From the NCBI GenBank assembly GCA_902801585.1, contig CADCIU010000016.1, forward strand, positions 52,953 through 116,952: a DNA stretch of 64,000 nt, read 5' to 3'. A model generated the notes under the pieces. The model had not been told where the DNA came from and made no database searches. It worked only from the letters and a program-made list of their open reading frames with translations. This DNA comes from an uncultured Lachnospiraceae bacterium (lineage in GTDB: Bacteria > Bacillota_A > Clostridia > Lachnospirales > Lachnospiraceae). Position numbers and translations under genes: made by a program. How positions within the stretch are numbered: the first letter of the stretch is position 1; the number at the start of each line of letters is the position of its first letter. Positions 52,774 through 61,974 of this stretch are shown here, in pieces.

Positions 52774-55140
52774 ATGAACAGGCAGCACAGATGGGGCAAA
52801 ATATGGATCCGTTCAACGCTCTGCACCGTACTCTGCATTGTGCTCGCGGTGAGTACAAGTGCATGCGCTTTTGGCGGGACAGGCGATCCCGCTGAGCAGA
52901 AGGATACAGGCGCGCAGAACGGCGGGGCGGAAAACGCCGAAGGGACCACCGGCACCGGAGAGGATGCGCAGGGACAAACTTTCCGTCCGGCAGCCGATGC
53001 GCCGTTCGTCGTTCCGGGCAGTAAGGAGGAGACCGTCTATGTCAAGGCGGACGCGTCCGGCAAGCCGACGGAGAAGACGGTCGAAGTGATCCTGACAGAG
53101 ATCGGCGGTGCTAAGGAAGACACGGGTCTTCTCCCTGTGGAAGATTTCTCAGACCTCAGGGAAATCAAGAATACGGAGGGAGACGAGGAGTACAGCGATA
53201 TGGGAGACGGCCGGTATCTGTGGGAAAACCACGGCGAGGATATCCGTTATAAAGGGCTGTCGGACCGGGAGCTGCCCGTGGATGTGCGGGTCTCCTATTA
53301 TCTGGAAGGAGAGGAGAAGACCGCTGCGGAGATCGCCGGAAAGACCGGCGCGGTCAGAATCCGCTTTGACTATGACAACAATACTGACGTGCCGTTCATG
53401 GTGCTCTCGTCTGCGCTTCTGTCGTCGGATGTCTTTGAGGATGTGGAAGTGACGAACGGCCGGGTGATCGACCTGGGAGAGCAGAAAGCGGTGGTCGGAA
53501 TTGCATTTCCGGGCCTTATGGACAGCCTCAAACTTGCCGATTATGAGGTGACCGAGGAGATCGACCTGCCGGAATATGTGGAGATCGAGGCGAGGGCGCA
53601 GGAATTTGAACTGGACTTCACCGCCACTGTCGTCAGCACCGGGCTGTTCAAAGAGGTCGAGGAGGAGGACCTGCGCGACCTCGAGGATCTGTCGGATGAC
53701 ATGGACGAGCTGACAGATGCCTCTTCGGAGCTGGTGGACGCATCCGGGGAACTGGCGGACGGCGGGGAGGAGTTTGGGGGATATCTGTCGCAGTATTTTG
53801 ACGGACTCGCGCAGATCGCAGACGGCACCGGCGCACTGGACCAGGGGCTTCAGGCCTTGAGCGGCAACGTTTCCAAGCTCACCTCGGGGGCGGAATCCCT
53901 CGAGAAAGGGCTCTCGCAGATCGAAGGCGCTTTGGGGCAGATCGATCTGTCGTCTATCTCATCCGAGGGGAGTGAAGAGGAAGCCGCGAAAGTGCAGGAA
54001 GCGCTTGAGACGATTGAAAAGGACAGCAAGGCACTGGGAGAAAAGCTCCAAAATGCAGAAGACACGCTGGACAAACTTAAAGCGCTCTCGCAGTATCTGG
54101 AATCGTACAGTGAACAGGTAGAGGGGCTCAAAACGGCCGTTGACGAGAATCCGGCGCCGGTTCTGGCAGATCTGGATCCGGATTTTGCCGCGAAACTTGA
54201 CGAGGAGGCTTCCTCACAGGCAAACGAGGCAGTCATCACGGCAGCGGAGGGGGCTGTGCAGGACGCGGCCGGCCGGGCAGCGGATGAGGCGGCGAGCCTG
54301 ACAGCGGAAGATGCAAGAGGAACCGTGCAGGATGTGATCGAACGGAGCAGCGCGCTGGACGGGCTGGGACTCACGCAGGACCAGATCGATGATGTGAAGG
54401 CACAGCTGATCGGCGAGATACAGGACGAGATCAGTGAAAATACAGGAGGCGAGGTCGAGGTAGAGCTCGACCCGGAAGATGTGGAGATCAGTCTGGATGA
54501 ACTGGTCGCGCAGACGCTGGGGGACATGCAGGAAGAGCTGGATGCGCGCAGCGCCGCCATTGCCGATGCCAAAGAGGCAGTGCCGGTCCTGGAGATCCCG
54601 GATCTGAGCGCTCTTAGCAGCGAGGAGACTGAGGAGATCCAAAAGACGATGACGGAGATGAAAGAAGCCTTCGGCATCGCAGGTGAGTACGCGAAGGGGC
54701 TCTCCGGAGCGGGAGAATCGCTGGAACAGCTGGCTGCCGGTATGCAGGAGCTTCAGACCGGCGTCTCGTCGCTGTCGCAGGGGAGCCGGAGGCTCACGAA
54801 GGGACTTGAGCAGTTTGACAAAGCGGTCCGAAAAGCGGCGGAGGGATCCTCACAGCTCAGCCGTGCCTTCGGGCAGATCTCGTCAGCCGGATGCGAGCTG
54901 GGCAGCGCCTACTGGCTGCTTGTGGAAGGCATGGACGCGTTCGCGGAAGGCGTATCGGAATTTGACAGCGAGGGGATTCAGAGCCTTGCGGAGCTGGCCG
55001 GGCCCGATTATCTGGAGGTGATCCGGTGCGTCAGGGCGGCCAGGGAAGCGGAGCGGGAATTTACCAATTTCTCGGGAATTTCTGAGGGACAAAAGGGCAG
55101 TGTCAAGTTCATCATCGAGACGGAAAAAGTGGGCGAGTGA
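52774..55140 (+). CDS. Exported coiled-coil protein of the ABC operon (YhgE/Pip-like region)
   Basis: The 788-residue protein has a signal peptide ending STSAC (possible lipobox) and an acidic linker. An N-terminal beta-rich domain (about 70-270) is followed by a long heptad-rich region (ELTDASSELVDASGELADGGEEFGGYLSQYFDGLAQIADGTGAL, then SGNVSKLTSGAESLEKGLSQIEGAL). The same kind of repeats occurs in YhgE/Pip and MmpL-type proteins. A second coiled-coil block is near residues 640-710. It lies 41 bases after the permease, so operon membership is clear. It may scaffold the ABC complex outside the membrane. Confidence 0.78.
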   Translation: MNRQHRWGKIWIRSTLCTVLCIVLAVSTSACAFGGTGDPAEQKDTGAQNGGAENAEGTTGTGEDAQGQTFRPAADAPFVVPGSKEETVYVKADASGKPTEKTVEVILTEIGGAKEDTGLLPVEDFSDLREIKNTEGDEEYSDMGDGRYLWENHGEDIRYKGLSDRELPVDVRVSYYLEGEEKTAAEIAGKTGAVRIRFDYDNNTDVPFMVLSSALLSSDVFEDVEVTNGRVIDLGEQKAVVGIAFPGLMDSLKLADYEVTEEIDLPEYVEIEARAQEFELDFTATVVSTGLFKEVEEEDLRDLEDLSDDMDELTDASSELVDASGELADGGEEFGGYLSQYFDGLAQIADGTGALDQGLQALSGNVSKLTSGAESLEKGLSQIEGALGQIDLSSISSEGSEEEAAKVQEALETIEKDSKALGEKLQNAEDTLDKLKALSQYLESYSEQVEGLKTAVDENPAPVLADLDPDFAAKLDEEASSQANEAVITAAEGAVQDAAGRAADEAASLTAEDARGTVQDVIERSSALDGLGLTQDQIDDVKAQLIGEIQDEISENTGGEVEVELDPEDVEISLDELVAQTLGDMQEELDARSAAIADAKEAVPVLEIPDLSALSSEETEEIQKTMTEMKEAFGIAGEYAKGLSGAGESLEQLAAGMQELQTGVSSLSQGSRRLTKGLEQFDKAVRKAAEGSSQLSRAFGQISSAGCELGSAYWLLVEGMDAFAEGVSEFDSEGIQSLAELAGPDYLEVIRCVRAAREAEREFTNFSGISEGQKGSVKFIIETEKVGE

Positions 55141-55194
55141 GTTTTGACATACTGATTTTAGACAAAATTCACAAACTGGCAATCGAAATTAAAT

Positions 55195-55236
55195 AGCTGC
55201 ATGCTATAATTGATTCTTAGCATGCAGCTGTTTTTA
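55195..55236 (+). terminator. Terminator of the ABC operon
   Basis: AGCTGCATGCT (55195-55205) pairs perfectly with AGCATGCAGCT (55219-55229), followed by GTTTTTA. It lies 54 bases after the stop. Confidence 0.92.
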
Positions 55237-55330
55237 TGTGCTGCAGATCCGGCTTTGGACCAAAGCGGGATAAGAACGTCATAAAAAACGTTATAAAAAA
55301 GAACGTCACAGTGATTTGACGGGATCCGAG

Positions 55331-57766
55331 GTGATTACAATAGAACGAGTAGGACTGGAGTCTTCGCAGGTCCGGGAACTGACCCAGCAGGGCAAAGTCA
55401 ACGTGCAGATCGACCGCACCGCGAAGACGACCAAAGACATTATCAAAGAAAACGTATTTACATATTTCAACCTGATCTTCCTGATCATCAGCCTTTTGCT
55501 GATCGTGGCGGGCGCGCTCAACAGCCTGACATTCCTGCCGGTGATCATTGCCAACATGCTGATCGGTATTTTTCAGGAGCTTCATGCCAAAAAAGTGCTG
55601 GACAATCTCAGTATTCTGAATGAGCCCACATCGGCGGCCTACCGCGACGGGGAGTTGCGCAGGGTTCCGATCGACAAGCTGGTGCTGGGAGATGTGATCG
55701 CGCTCAAGGCGGGCAACCAGATCCCCGCAGACGCGGTCGTGATAAGCGGAGAAGTGGCGGTCAACGAGGCGCTTCTCACCGGTGAGGCGGACGAGATCGT
55801 GAAGGGGCCGGGAGATCCCCTGATGTCGGGCAGTTTTGTGGCTTCCGGCGAGTGCACCGCGGAACTGACGCAGGTCGGCGTGGATTCCTATATCTCCAAG
55901 CTGATGCTGAAGGCCAGGAAGATGCCGGTCGGCGAGCAATCCGAGATGGTGCGCTCGATCAACCGGATCGTCATCGCGGCGGGCATTATGATCATCCCGA
56001 TCGGCACCACTCTTTTTGTTCAGAGTTATGTGATGCAGGGAAACAGCTTCCGGGAAAGTGTGGTCGGAATGGTGGCCGCGGTCCTCGGAATGATCCCTGA
56101 AGGACTGTATCTGCTGGTCAGCGTTACACTTGCGACGAGTTCGGTCATGCTGGCAAGGCGCAGCGTTATGCTCCACGATATGAAGAGTGTCGAGACGCTG
56201 GCCCGCGTGGACACACTCTGTGTCGATAAGACGGGGACGGTCACGGACAACAGCATGCTGGTGGCGGATGCAGTGCCGGCGCAGAAATTCACGGATGATC
56301 AGCTGCGGCGCTATAAAGGAGTTGTCGGAGAATATCTGGACGTACTGCCGGACGACAATATCACAATGCGGGCCATGCGCGAGTACTTCCGCGCAAGAGG
56401 CAAGAGAGAGCCGATGTCGGTCTTTCCCTTCAGTTCCCGCTACAAATACAGCAGCGTGCAGTTCACGGACTCCACCTATGTGCTGGGAGCGCCGGAGTTC
56501 GTACTCTGCGAAGATTTTGAAAAATACAGTCACATAGTGGACGAATATGCGCACAAGGGGCTGCGCGTCCTGATCTTCGGCAGGTACATGGGAGATGACA
56601 CAGGGCTCGGAGGCAATGTGAGACGGTCTCTCCCGGTGCCTAAGAACGGGCTTTACGGCAAGAAAGTAGAGCCGATCTTTTTCGTGCTGCTGCAGAATCC
56701 GCTCAGAGAGAACGCAAAGAAGATCTTCAGTTATTTCAGCAGACAGGGTGTCAATGTCCGCGTGATCTCGGGAGACAACCCGCTCACCGTTTCCGAGGTG
56801 GCCAGACAGGCGGGAATCGAAAATTCAGAGAGCTATGTGGACGCATCCTGGCTTCGAAGTGACGAGGATATCAGGGACGCCGTACGTAAATATACAGTGT
56901 TTGGCAGAGTAACGCCCGACCAGAAGCAGAAGATCGTCAAGGCGCTGCAGGCGGAAGGTCACACGGTCGCCATGACGGGCGACGGTGTTAACGACATTCT
57001 GGCCATGAAGAGCGCGGACTGCAGTATTGCCATGGCAGCGGGGTCGGACGCAGCGGTGCAGGCGGCACAGGTCGTCCTTCTGGATTCCGATTTTGCCCAT
57101 ATGCCGCAGATCGTGAACGAGGGGCGCAGGATCATCAACAATGTGGAGCGCTCCGCGACGCTGTTTTTGGTGAAGAATATTTTCTCACTGCTGCTCTCGG
57201 TGTTCTCCATCATCAATGTCCTGGTATATCCGCTGCAGCCGTCGCAGATCTCGCTGATCAGCATGTTCAATATCGGTATTCCCGCCTTCTTCCTTGCTAT
57301 GGAACCCAATCACAAGAGGATTGAGGGAAATTTCCTGCGCAAGGTTGCATTCAGCGCAATGCCGGCAGCGCTGACAGACTTCTTCGCGATCGCAGCGCTG
57401 GTTGTTTTCGGCAGTACATTTAAAGTCGCGGAAGTAGACATCTCCGTCGCGGCGACTTTCCTTCTGGCGATCGTCGGATTTATGATCCTGATCCGGATCT
57501 GCACGCCGATGAACAAATATCACTGGGCCGTTATATCGGGCTGTATGGTCGGCCTTTGCTTTTTTGCCTATTTCTTCAGCTGGCTGTTCTCGATCCGGCA
57601 CATTTCGACGGAGTGCATTATGCTGTTCGTTCTGTTCGCGATCGCGACGGAACCGGCTATGCGGTATTTGGGATGGCTGTTTGATCTGCTCAGCCGCAAG
57701 ATCGAAGAGATGGAAGACAGGTATAAGTACGGAGGACAGGAAGATGACTACTCTTTCGGAGAATAA
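55331..57766 (+). CDS. P-type cation-transporting ATPase
   Basis: The protein is about 811 residues from GTG 55331 (CGGGA upstream, weak); TTG 55316 is another option. TGEADEIVKG marks the actuator domain, PEGLYLLV the metal-site helix, DKTGTVT with Asp299 the phosphorylation site, and TGDGVNDILAMKSADCSIAM the hinge. P-type ATPases pump cations using ATP. The PEGL helix is shared with Ca2+/Mg2+ or uncharacterised bacterial subfamilies, and no N-terminal metal-binding domain is present, so Cu/Cd-type transport is unlikely. It overlaps the next gene by 23 bases. Confidence 0.93.
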   Translation: MITIERVGLESSQVRELTQQGKVNVQIDRTAKTTKDIIKENVFTYFNLIFLIISLLLIVAGALNSLTFLPVIIANMLIGIFQELHAKKVLDNLSILNEPTSAAYRDGELRRVPIDKLVLGDVIALKAGNQIPADAVVISGEVAVNEALLTGEADEIVKGPGDPLMSGSFVASGECTAELTQVGVDSYISKLMLKARKMPVGEQSEMVRSINRIVIAAGIMIIPIGTTLFVQSYVMQGNSFRESVVGMVAAVLGMIPEGLYLLVSVTLATSSVMLARRSVMLHDMKSVETLARVDTLCVDKTGTVTDNSMLVADAVPAQKFTDDQLRRYKGVVGEYLDVLPDDNITMRAMREYFRARGKREPMSVFPFSSRYKYSSVQFTDSTYVLGAPEFVLCEDFEKYSHIVDEYAHKGLRVLIFGRYMGDDTGLGGNVRRSLPVPKNGLYGKKVEPIFFVLLQNPLRENAKKIFSYFSRQGVNVRVISGDNPLTVSEVARQAGIENSESYVDASWLRSDEDIRDAVRKYTVFGRVTPDQKQKIVKALQAEGHTVAMTGDGVNDILAMKSADCSIAMAAGSDAAVQAAQVVLLDSDFAHMPQIVNEGRRIINNVERSATLFLVKNIFSLLLSVFSIINVLVYPLQPSQISLISMFNIGIPAFFLAMEPNHKRIEGNFLRKVAFSAMPAALTDFFAIAALVVFGSTFKVAEVDISVAATFLLAIVGFMILIRICTPMNKYHWAVISGCMVGLCFFAYFFSWLFSIRHISTECIMLFVLFAIATEPAMRYLGWLFDLLSRKIEEMEDRYKYGGQEDDYSFGE

Positions 57767-58706
57767 AGACAGAGATCATATTTACAGTGAGTACGGGAAA
57801 AAGTGGGAAAAGATCTTGTTTGTTTTCAATCCCGTATCCGGAAAATCGCAGATCCGGGGTGACCTGATGGACATTTTGGAGACGCTGTCTCAAAAGACCG
57901 ATCAGCTGGTCTGCTATCCCACGCAGTGTCAGGGGGATGCCAGGAGGCTGCTCAGAAGCTGTCAGGAGGACTATGACTGTGTCATCTGCGCCGGCGGCGA
58001 CGGCACACTGGATGAAGTGGTCAGCGGGGTCATGGAAAACCCTCACTGGGGCGACGTTCCCATCGGGTTTGTTTCAGCGGGAACGACCAATGATTTCGCA
58101 ACGAGTCTGGGAATTCCGGGCGATATGAAGGCAGCTGCCCGGGCGGTCACGGAGGGGAAGATATTCGAGTGCGATCTGGGGAAGTTCAACAGCGACTCGT
58201 ATTTCACGTACGTCGCGGCCTTCGGTCTTTTTACCGGAACATCTTACGAGACGCCGCAGGACCTCAAGAACCAGTTCGGCCATCTGGCTTACATCATACA
58301 GGGCATGACGGATATCGGGAAGATCCGTATCTATCGCTTCCGTGTGGAGTCGGCGGAACTGTCCGTCACGGATGATTTCGTGTTCGGAATGGTCACAAAT
58401 TCCAAATCCGTGGGCGGTTTTCCGGACATCACCGGAGAAGAGGTGGACATGAGCGACGGCCTGTTCGAGGTGACGCTCATCAAGATGCCGTCCAATATTC
58501 TCGAACTAAACGACATCATCCAGTACTTGAATCACACGTCGAATGCGTCGGATTTTGTCTATCAGTTCAAGACAAGGCATATCGTTTTGGAATCGCAGGA
58601 ACGGGTCAAGTGGACGCGCGACGGCGAATACGCCGGATCTTACAAGAAAGTGGAGCTGACCAACCTGCACCGGGCGCTTCGCCTTCTGGTGCCGGAACAG
58701 AAATGA
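57744..58706 (+). CDS. Diacylglycerol kinase-family lipid kinase
   Basis: The ATG at 57744 follows GGAGGACAGG and overlaps the P-type ATPase end by 23 bases. The 320-residue protein has the lipid-kinase blocks LFVFNPVSGKSQ, CAGGDGTLDEVVSGVM (nucleotide site), GTTNDFATSLGIP and VGGFPDITGEEVDMSDGLFEV. These match DgkB/YegS kinases, which phosphorylate diacylglycerol or related lipids in membrane turnover. Overlap implies translational coupling to the ATPase. Confidence 0.93.
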   Translation: MTTLSENKDRDHIYSEYGKKWEKILFVFNPVSGKSQIRGDLMDILETLSQKTDQLVCYPTQCQGDARRLLRSCQEDYDCVICAGGDGTLDEVVSGVMENPHWGDVPIGFVSAGTTNDFATSLGIPGDMKAAARAVTEGKIFECDLGKFNSDSYFTYVAAFGLFTGTSYETPQDLKNQFGHLAYIIQGMTDIGKIRIYRFRVESAELSVTDDFVFGMVTNSKSVGGFPDITGEEVDMSDGLFEVTLIKMPSNILELNDIIQYLNHTSNASDFVYQFKTRHIVLESQERVKWTRDGEYAGSYKKVELTNLHRALRLLVPEQK

Positions 58707-58759
58707 CAATACAGAGATCAGTATTTAAAGACAGAGTATTTGAGACAGAGGAGGCAGAT

Positions 58760-59278
58760 ATGAACTTGTCAGACAAGGATATGCTGGAATTATTGGAGCT
58801 TATGGCCTTAAATGCAGATACTGCGAAAATTGCCGAACACTATCTGGAGGGCCTTGGCAAGGATGCGTCTGTGAAAGAGAGGACGAGCAAGTTCATAGAG
58901 CTGCTGATCCGCGACGGGTCTGCGATGGGGTTTGAACCCGATGACGATATCGGCGATATAGTCTGGTGCCTGGATGATATTGCGGATCATTACCACCTGC
59001 TGCTCAGCAGCAGCTGGTTTTCGGAGAGCGACGGCATGATCGGATGGCTTAAGACGCTCGACGAGAGGTGGGGGAGAAGCGGTGTCCGGCTCCTTCATAT
59101 AGAAGATCCGAAAGGCAGGGTCTTTCCGGTCTATGTGACAGACGAGAAGGCAATTCCGGCAATTATGGACAGAGCAGGTGAAGCCGGGATCGGGATCTGC
59201 ATGGTCTCGGAACTGGCCGGGGAAGATGAGGATGACGAGGACGAAGAAAATGAGGCGATCGACTGGTCTTTGGGGTGA
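58760..59278 (+). CDS. Acidic cytosolic protein of unknown function
   Basis: The 172-residue protein starts at ATG 58760 after AGGAGG. It has no signal peptide or membrane span. Blocks include LLELMALNADTAKIAEHYLEGLG, DIGDIVWCLDDIADHYHLLLSSSWFSESDGMIGWLKTLDERWG and a Glu/Asp-rich end. I do not recognise the family with confidence. It is 53 bases after the lipid kinase and may be cotranscribed. Confidence 0.65.
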   Translation: MNLSDKDMLELLELMALNADTAKIAEHYLEGLGKDASVKERTSKFIELLIRDGSAMGFEPDDDIGDIVWCLDDIADHYHLLLSSSWFSESDGMIGWLKTLDERWGRSGVRLLHIEDPKGRVFPVYVTDEKAIPAIMDRAGEAGIGICMVSELAGEDEDDEDEENEAIDWSLG

Positions 59279-59502
59279 ATTATCTTGTCTGACCCGGCGG
59301 GCCTGAATTGCAAAGGGCCGGATAGTAATTGTTTTTTTAAGTTATTCATACAAAATTCATAAATTGGTAATGTATATTTTGTCCGCAGCGTGTAAAATAA
59401 CAGACATAGGTGTATTCACACGGCGGAATACCTTGACGGGCGATGCAGATGATTACACCCAAACGGCAAATATTACATTTTATGAAAATGGAGGAATGAG
59501 AG

Positions 59503-59973
59503 ATGTCAATTTGGAGCAAACTGTTGGTAACAGCGATCACAACGGCAGCAGCTGCAGGTGCAGTGTATTTCCTGAAAAAACGCGAGGAAGACGATGCCTA
59601 TGATCTGGATGAGTTCGACGAGGATTTCGACGAGACCGATACATTCGAGGATGAAGAGGCAGCGGCAGAGGAAGAGGCTCCCGCAGCGGAGGAGGCTGTA
59701 GAGGAAGAGGCTCCCGCAGAGGAAGAGGCTCCTGCAGAGGAAGAGGCAGCGGAGGAGACTGCTGAGGAAGAGGCACCGGCAGAGGAGCCTGCAAAGGGCG
59801 AGATGGTTGATATGGACGGAGACGGCAAAGAGGATGCATACGCTGTGGACACTGACGGAGACGGCAAAGTCGATGCTGTCGCAGTAGATACCGATGATGA
59901 CGGTGTAGCAGACAAGATCCTGCTCGATACGGACAAGGACGGCGTCGTCGACACGGTCGTTTCAAACGAATAA
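59503..59973 (+). CDS. Membrane-anchored acidic protein with calcium-type loops
   Basis: The 156-residue protein begins with a membrane helix (IWSKLLVTAITTAAAAGAVYFL). A Glu/Ala/Pro-rich part follows with EEEAPAEEE-type repeats. The C-terminal 50 residues hold four D-x-D-x-D-G loops (DMDGDGKEDAY, DTDGDGKVDAV, DTDDDGVADKI, DTDKDGVVDTV), as seen in thrombospondin type 3 and dockerin-like calcium-binding repeats. Because it has one N-terminal helix and no typical signal cleavage site, the tail could face either side. GGAGG precedes the ATG, and a terminator follows. Confidence 0.82.
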   Translation: MSIWSKLLVTAITTAAAAGAVYFLKKREEDDAYDLDEFDEDFDETDTFEDEEAAAEEEAPAAEEAVEEEAPAEEEAPAEEEAAEETAEEEAPAEEPAKGEMVDMDGDGKEDAYAVDTDGDGKVDAVAVDTDDDGVADKILLDTDKDGVVDTVVSNE

Positions 59974-59979
59974 TCAAAA

Positions 59980-60018
59980 AAACGGATGAAAGCCCTGCGG
60001 CATTTCATCCGTTTTTTA
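59980..60018 (+). terminator. Rho-independent terminator
   Basis: AACGGATGAAA pairs with TTTCATCCGTT, then six T. It ends the acidic-protein gene. Confidence 0.93.
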
Positions 60019-60093
60019 TAATCCAAACAGTCAAAGGCAGATGCTAAGTGTTATAATGGTAGTGGTAAAGTAAGCTGTTTGGAGGGTATAGCT

Positions 60094-61704
60094 ATGGGGA
60101 TGATCACATCTGATTTTTACAACAAATTCGGTAACATAGACATTGTAGAAGCTCCGTTCACGGCCGGAGAACTGATCCGTATGGCTTCTGTGGACGTACA
60201 GGAGCAGTTCGCGGACTGGACGGAGGAAAACGACGATGCCGGGTATATACCCGCGCACATTATGCTCACGCTTCTTGAGGACAGAGCCTTTTTTGAACAG
60301 CTCTCCGAATGGGTGGACTCGGGAGAGTTCGTGGTCCTGAGCGGCGCGGCACTGGCGTGCACATCAGCCCACATCGGGAAAATGGGACTGACCAAGGATG
60401 ATGTCCGTCAAAATATCATTCACTTTTTTGAAAAGTCAGAGGAAATGACCTACAGTATCGAAGCGATCCTGTCGGGCACCAATGAGTGGGTGAGCAGCCT
60501 GTATGTATTTGCCAACGGATGGGTGGGTATCGAGACGGAGCGCCTTTCGGAGAGCTGGGAAGATCCGGACGACACGGATCACTCCACTTTGGACGGCACA
60601 CCGGAACCGGCCGCCAGTTATCTGATCGATTCGGAGGGTGAGCTGGTCGCTTCGCCGGATATCCGCTATGACATCGAGGCGTGGATGGACTTCGTGGATA
60701 TGTTCTCCGCGGTCCATGAGGAGGCGTCTGCAGCGGATGCAGCTGCCGGGGCACCTGATTCCGAGGTGGTGCTCAAGCACACCAAGGACGGTTATATCGT
60801 ATTCTCTGAAGAAGTGGAGAGAGCGCTTGCGGAAGGTAAGCCTGTGGTCGCCATCGAGAGCGCCGCGACATTCGGCGGCATGATCTACCCGGGCATCGCC
60901 GATTTCGCCTTCCGGATGAGAAACACGGTCAGGGAATTCGGAGCTGTACCTGCGTTTACGGCAATTCTGAACGGCCAGATCCATATCGGACTGACGGAAG
61001 AGGAGATCCTGTACCTGGAGCAGCGCAGAGGTTCGATCTTCAAAGCCTCCGCGAGAGACATCCCGATCCTGCTCGCCAAGAAACAGGACGGCGTCATGAC
61101 CATCGCTGCCGCAGTGCAGACGGCCGCACTGGCAGGGATTCCCGTTGCCTGCGGAAGCGGCATCGGCGGCGCGCAGATCGGGGCCGAGAAGACGATGGAC
61201 ATCTCCACGGATCTGGAGTCGGTGGCCAGGAATCCGGTCATGGTCGTATGTTCAGGCACTAAGCCGATCCTGGACCTTTCACTGACCATGGAGTATCTGG
61301 AGACCCAGGGAGTTCCCGTTGTGGGATACAAGACAGACCGAATGCCCGAATACATGGTGCGCGGAAGCGGCTTCAGGCTGACCTATCGAATGGATACGCC
61401 CGAGGAGCTCGCGGAGATCATGCATATCAAGAAGATGATGAATATCGGCGGCGGTGTTCTGGTGGTCAATCCTGTACCCAAGGAGTATGAACTGGATCCC
61501 GTCCGCACCAAGAAAGCCGTGGACGAGGCCATGCTGGATGTGAAGAAGAACAACGTCAAGGGCAAAGCGATCACCGGCTACATGATGGGCAGGATCAAGG
61601 AATATCTGGGGTCGGAGAGCGTGGAGTCGCAGAAGGCTTTCCTGATCAACAACGCGAAACTTGCGGCCCGGATCGCAGATGCCATCAGTAAACAGAAAAG
61701 CTGA
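60094..61704 (+). CDS. psuG: Pseudouridine-5'-phosphate glycosidase with N-terminal extension
   Basis: GGAGGG precedes ATG 60094. Residues about 1-240 form an acidic domain I do not recognise. From VVAIESAATFGGMIYPG on, the chain aligns by eye with PsuG: AILNGQIHIGLT, IFKASARDIP (Lys317), SGIGGAQIGAEKTMDIS, VVCSGTKPILDLSLTMEYLETQGVPVVGYKT. PsuG reversibly cleaves pseudouridine phosphate to uracil and ribose-5-phosphate. In the motif that in E. coli PsuG, from memory, reads GGVHRGAEET, the His is Gln361 here. No PsuK kinase gene is adjacent. The N-terminal domain makes the 536-residue protein far longer than the usual 300. Confidence 0.85.
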   Translation: MGMITSDFYNKFGNIDIVEAPFTAGELIRMASVDVQEQFADWTEENDDAGYIPAHIMLTLLEDRAFFEQLSEWVDSGEFVVLSGAALACTSAHIGKMGLTKDDVRQNIIHFFEKSEEMTYSIEAILSGTNEWVSSLYVFANGWVGIETERLSESWEDPDDTDHSTLDGTPEPAASYLIDSEGELVASPDIRYDIEAWMDFVDMFSAVHEEASAADAAAGAPDSEVVLKHTKDGYIVFSEEVERALAEGKPVVAIESAATFGGMIYPGIADFAFRMRNTVREFGAVPAFTAILNGQIHIGLTEEEILYLEQRRGSIFKASARDIPILLAKKQDGVMTIAAAVQTAALAGIPVACGSGIGGAQIGAEKTMDISTDLESVARNPVMVVCSGTKPILDLSLTMEYLETQGVPVVGYKTDRMPEYMVRGSGFRLTYRMDTPEELAEIMHIKKMMNIGGGVLVVNPVPKEYELDPVRTKKAVDEAMLDVKKNNVKGKAITGYMMGRIKEYLGSESVESQKAFLINNAKLAARIADAISKQKS

Positions 61705-61723
61705 CCGCAGCAGCTCAGAAACG

Positions 61724-61764
61724 ACGGAAGGGATGCAAAAAGGATTTGCATTCCTTCCGTTTTC
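61724..61764 (+). terminator. Terminator of psuG
   Basis: ACGGAAGGGATGCAAA pairs with TTTGCATTCCTTCCGT (one mismatch), followed by TTTCTT. Confidence 0.92.
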
Positions 61765-61974
61765 TTCGTAATATGTGTGTATCGGAATTCTTCCGATGGA
61801 CCGCGGAGTTCTTCCGCGGCGACGTATCCATTATTCAAATTTTATACTGTTACAGACAGGCTGGCAGCGGCAGTGTGCGGTGTCCGGCAGCGGCAGTATT
61901 CTGGCGGCGCTGCGGCAGCGGCACGGGCTCCATACAGGGCAGGACCGGGCAGTTCTGTCTGGGAAAGGAGCCGG

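Noticed and set aside
54450..54475. Extra repeat copy because of GAGGTCGAGGTAGAGCTCGAC
   Set aside because: It is inside the coiled-coil gene in frame (GEVEVELD), lacks the CCTCTGGGG core, and is explained by codon use.
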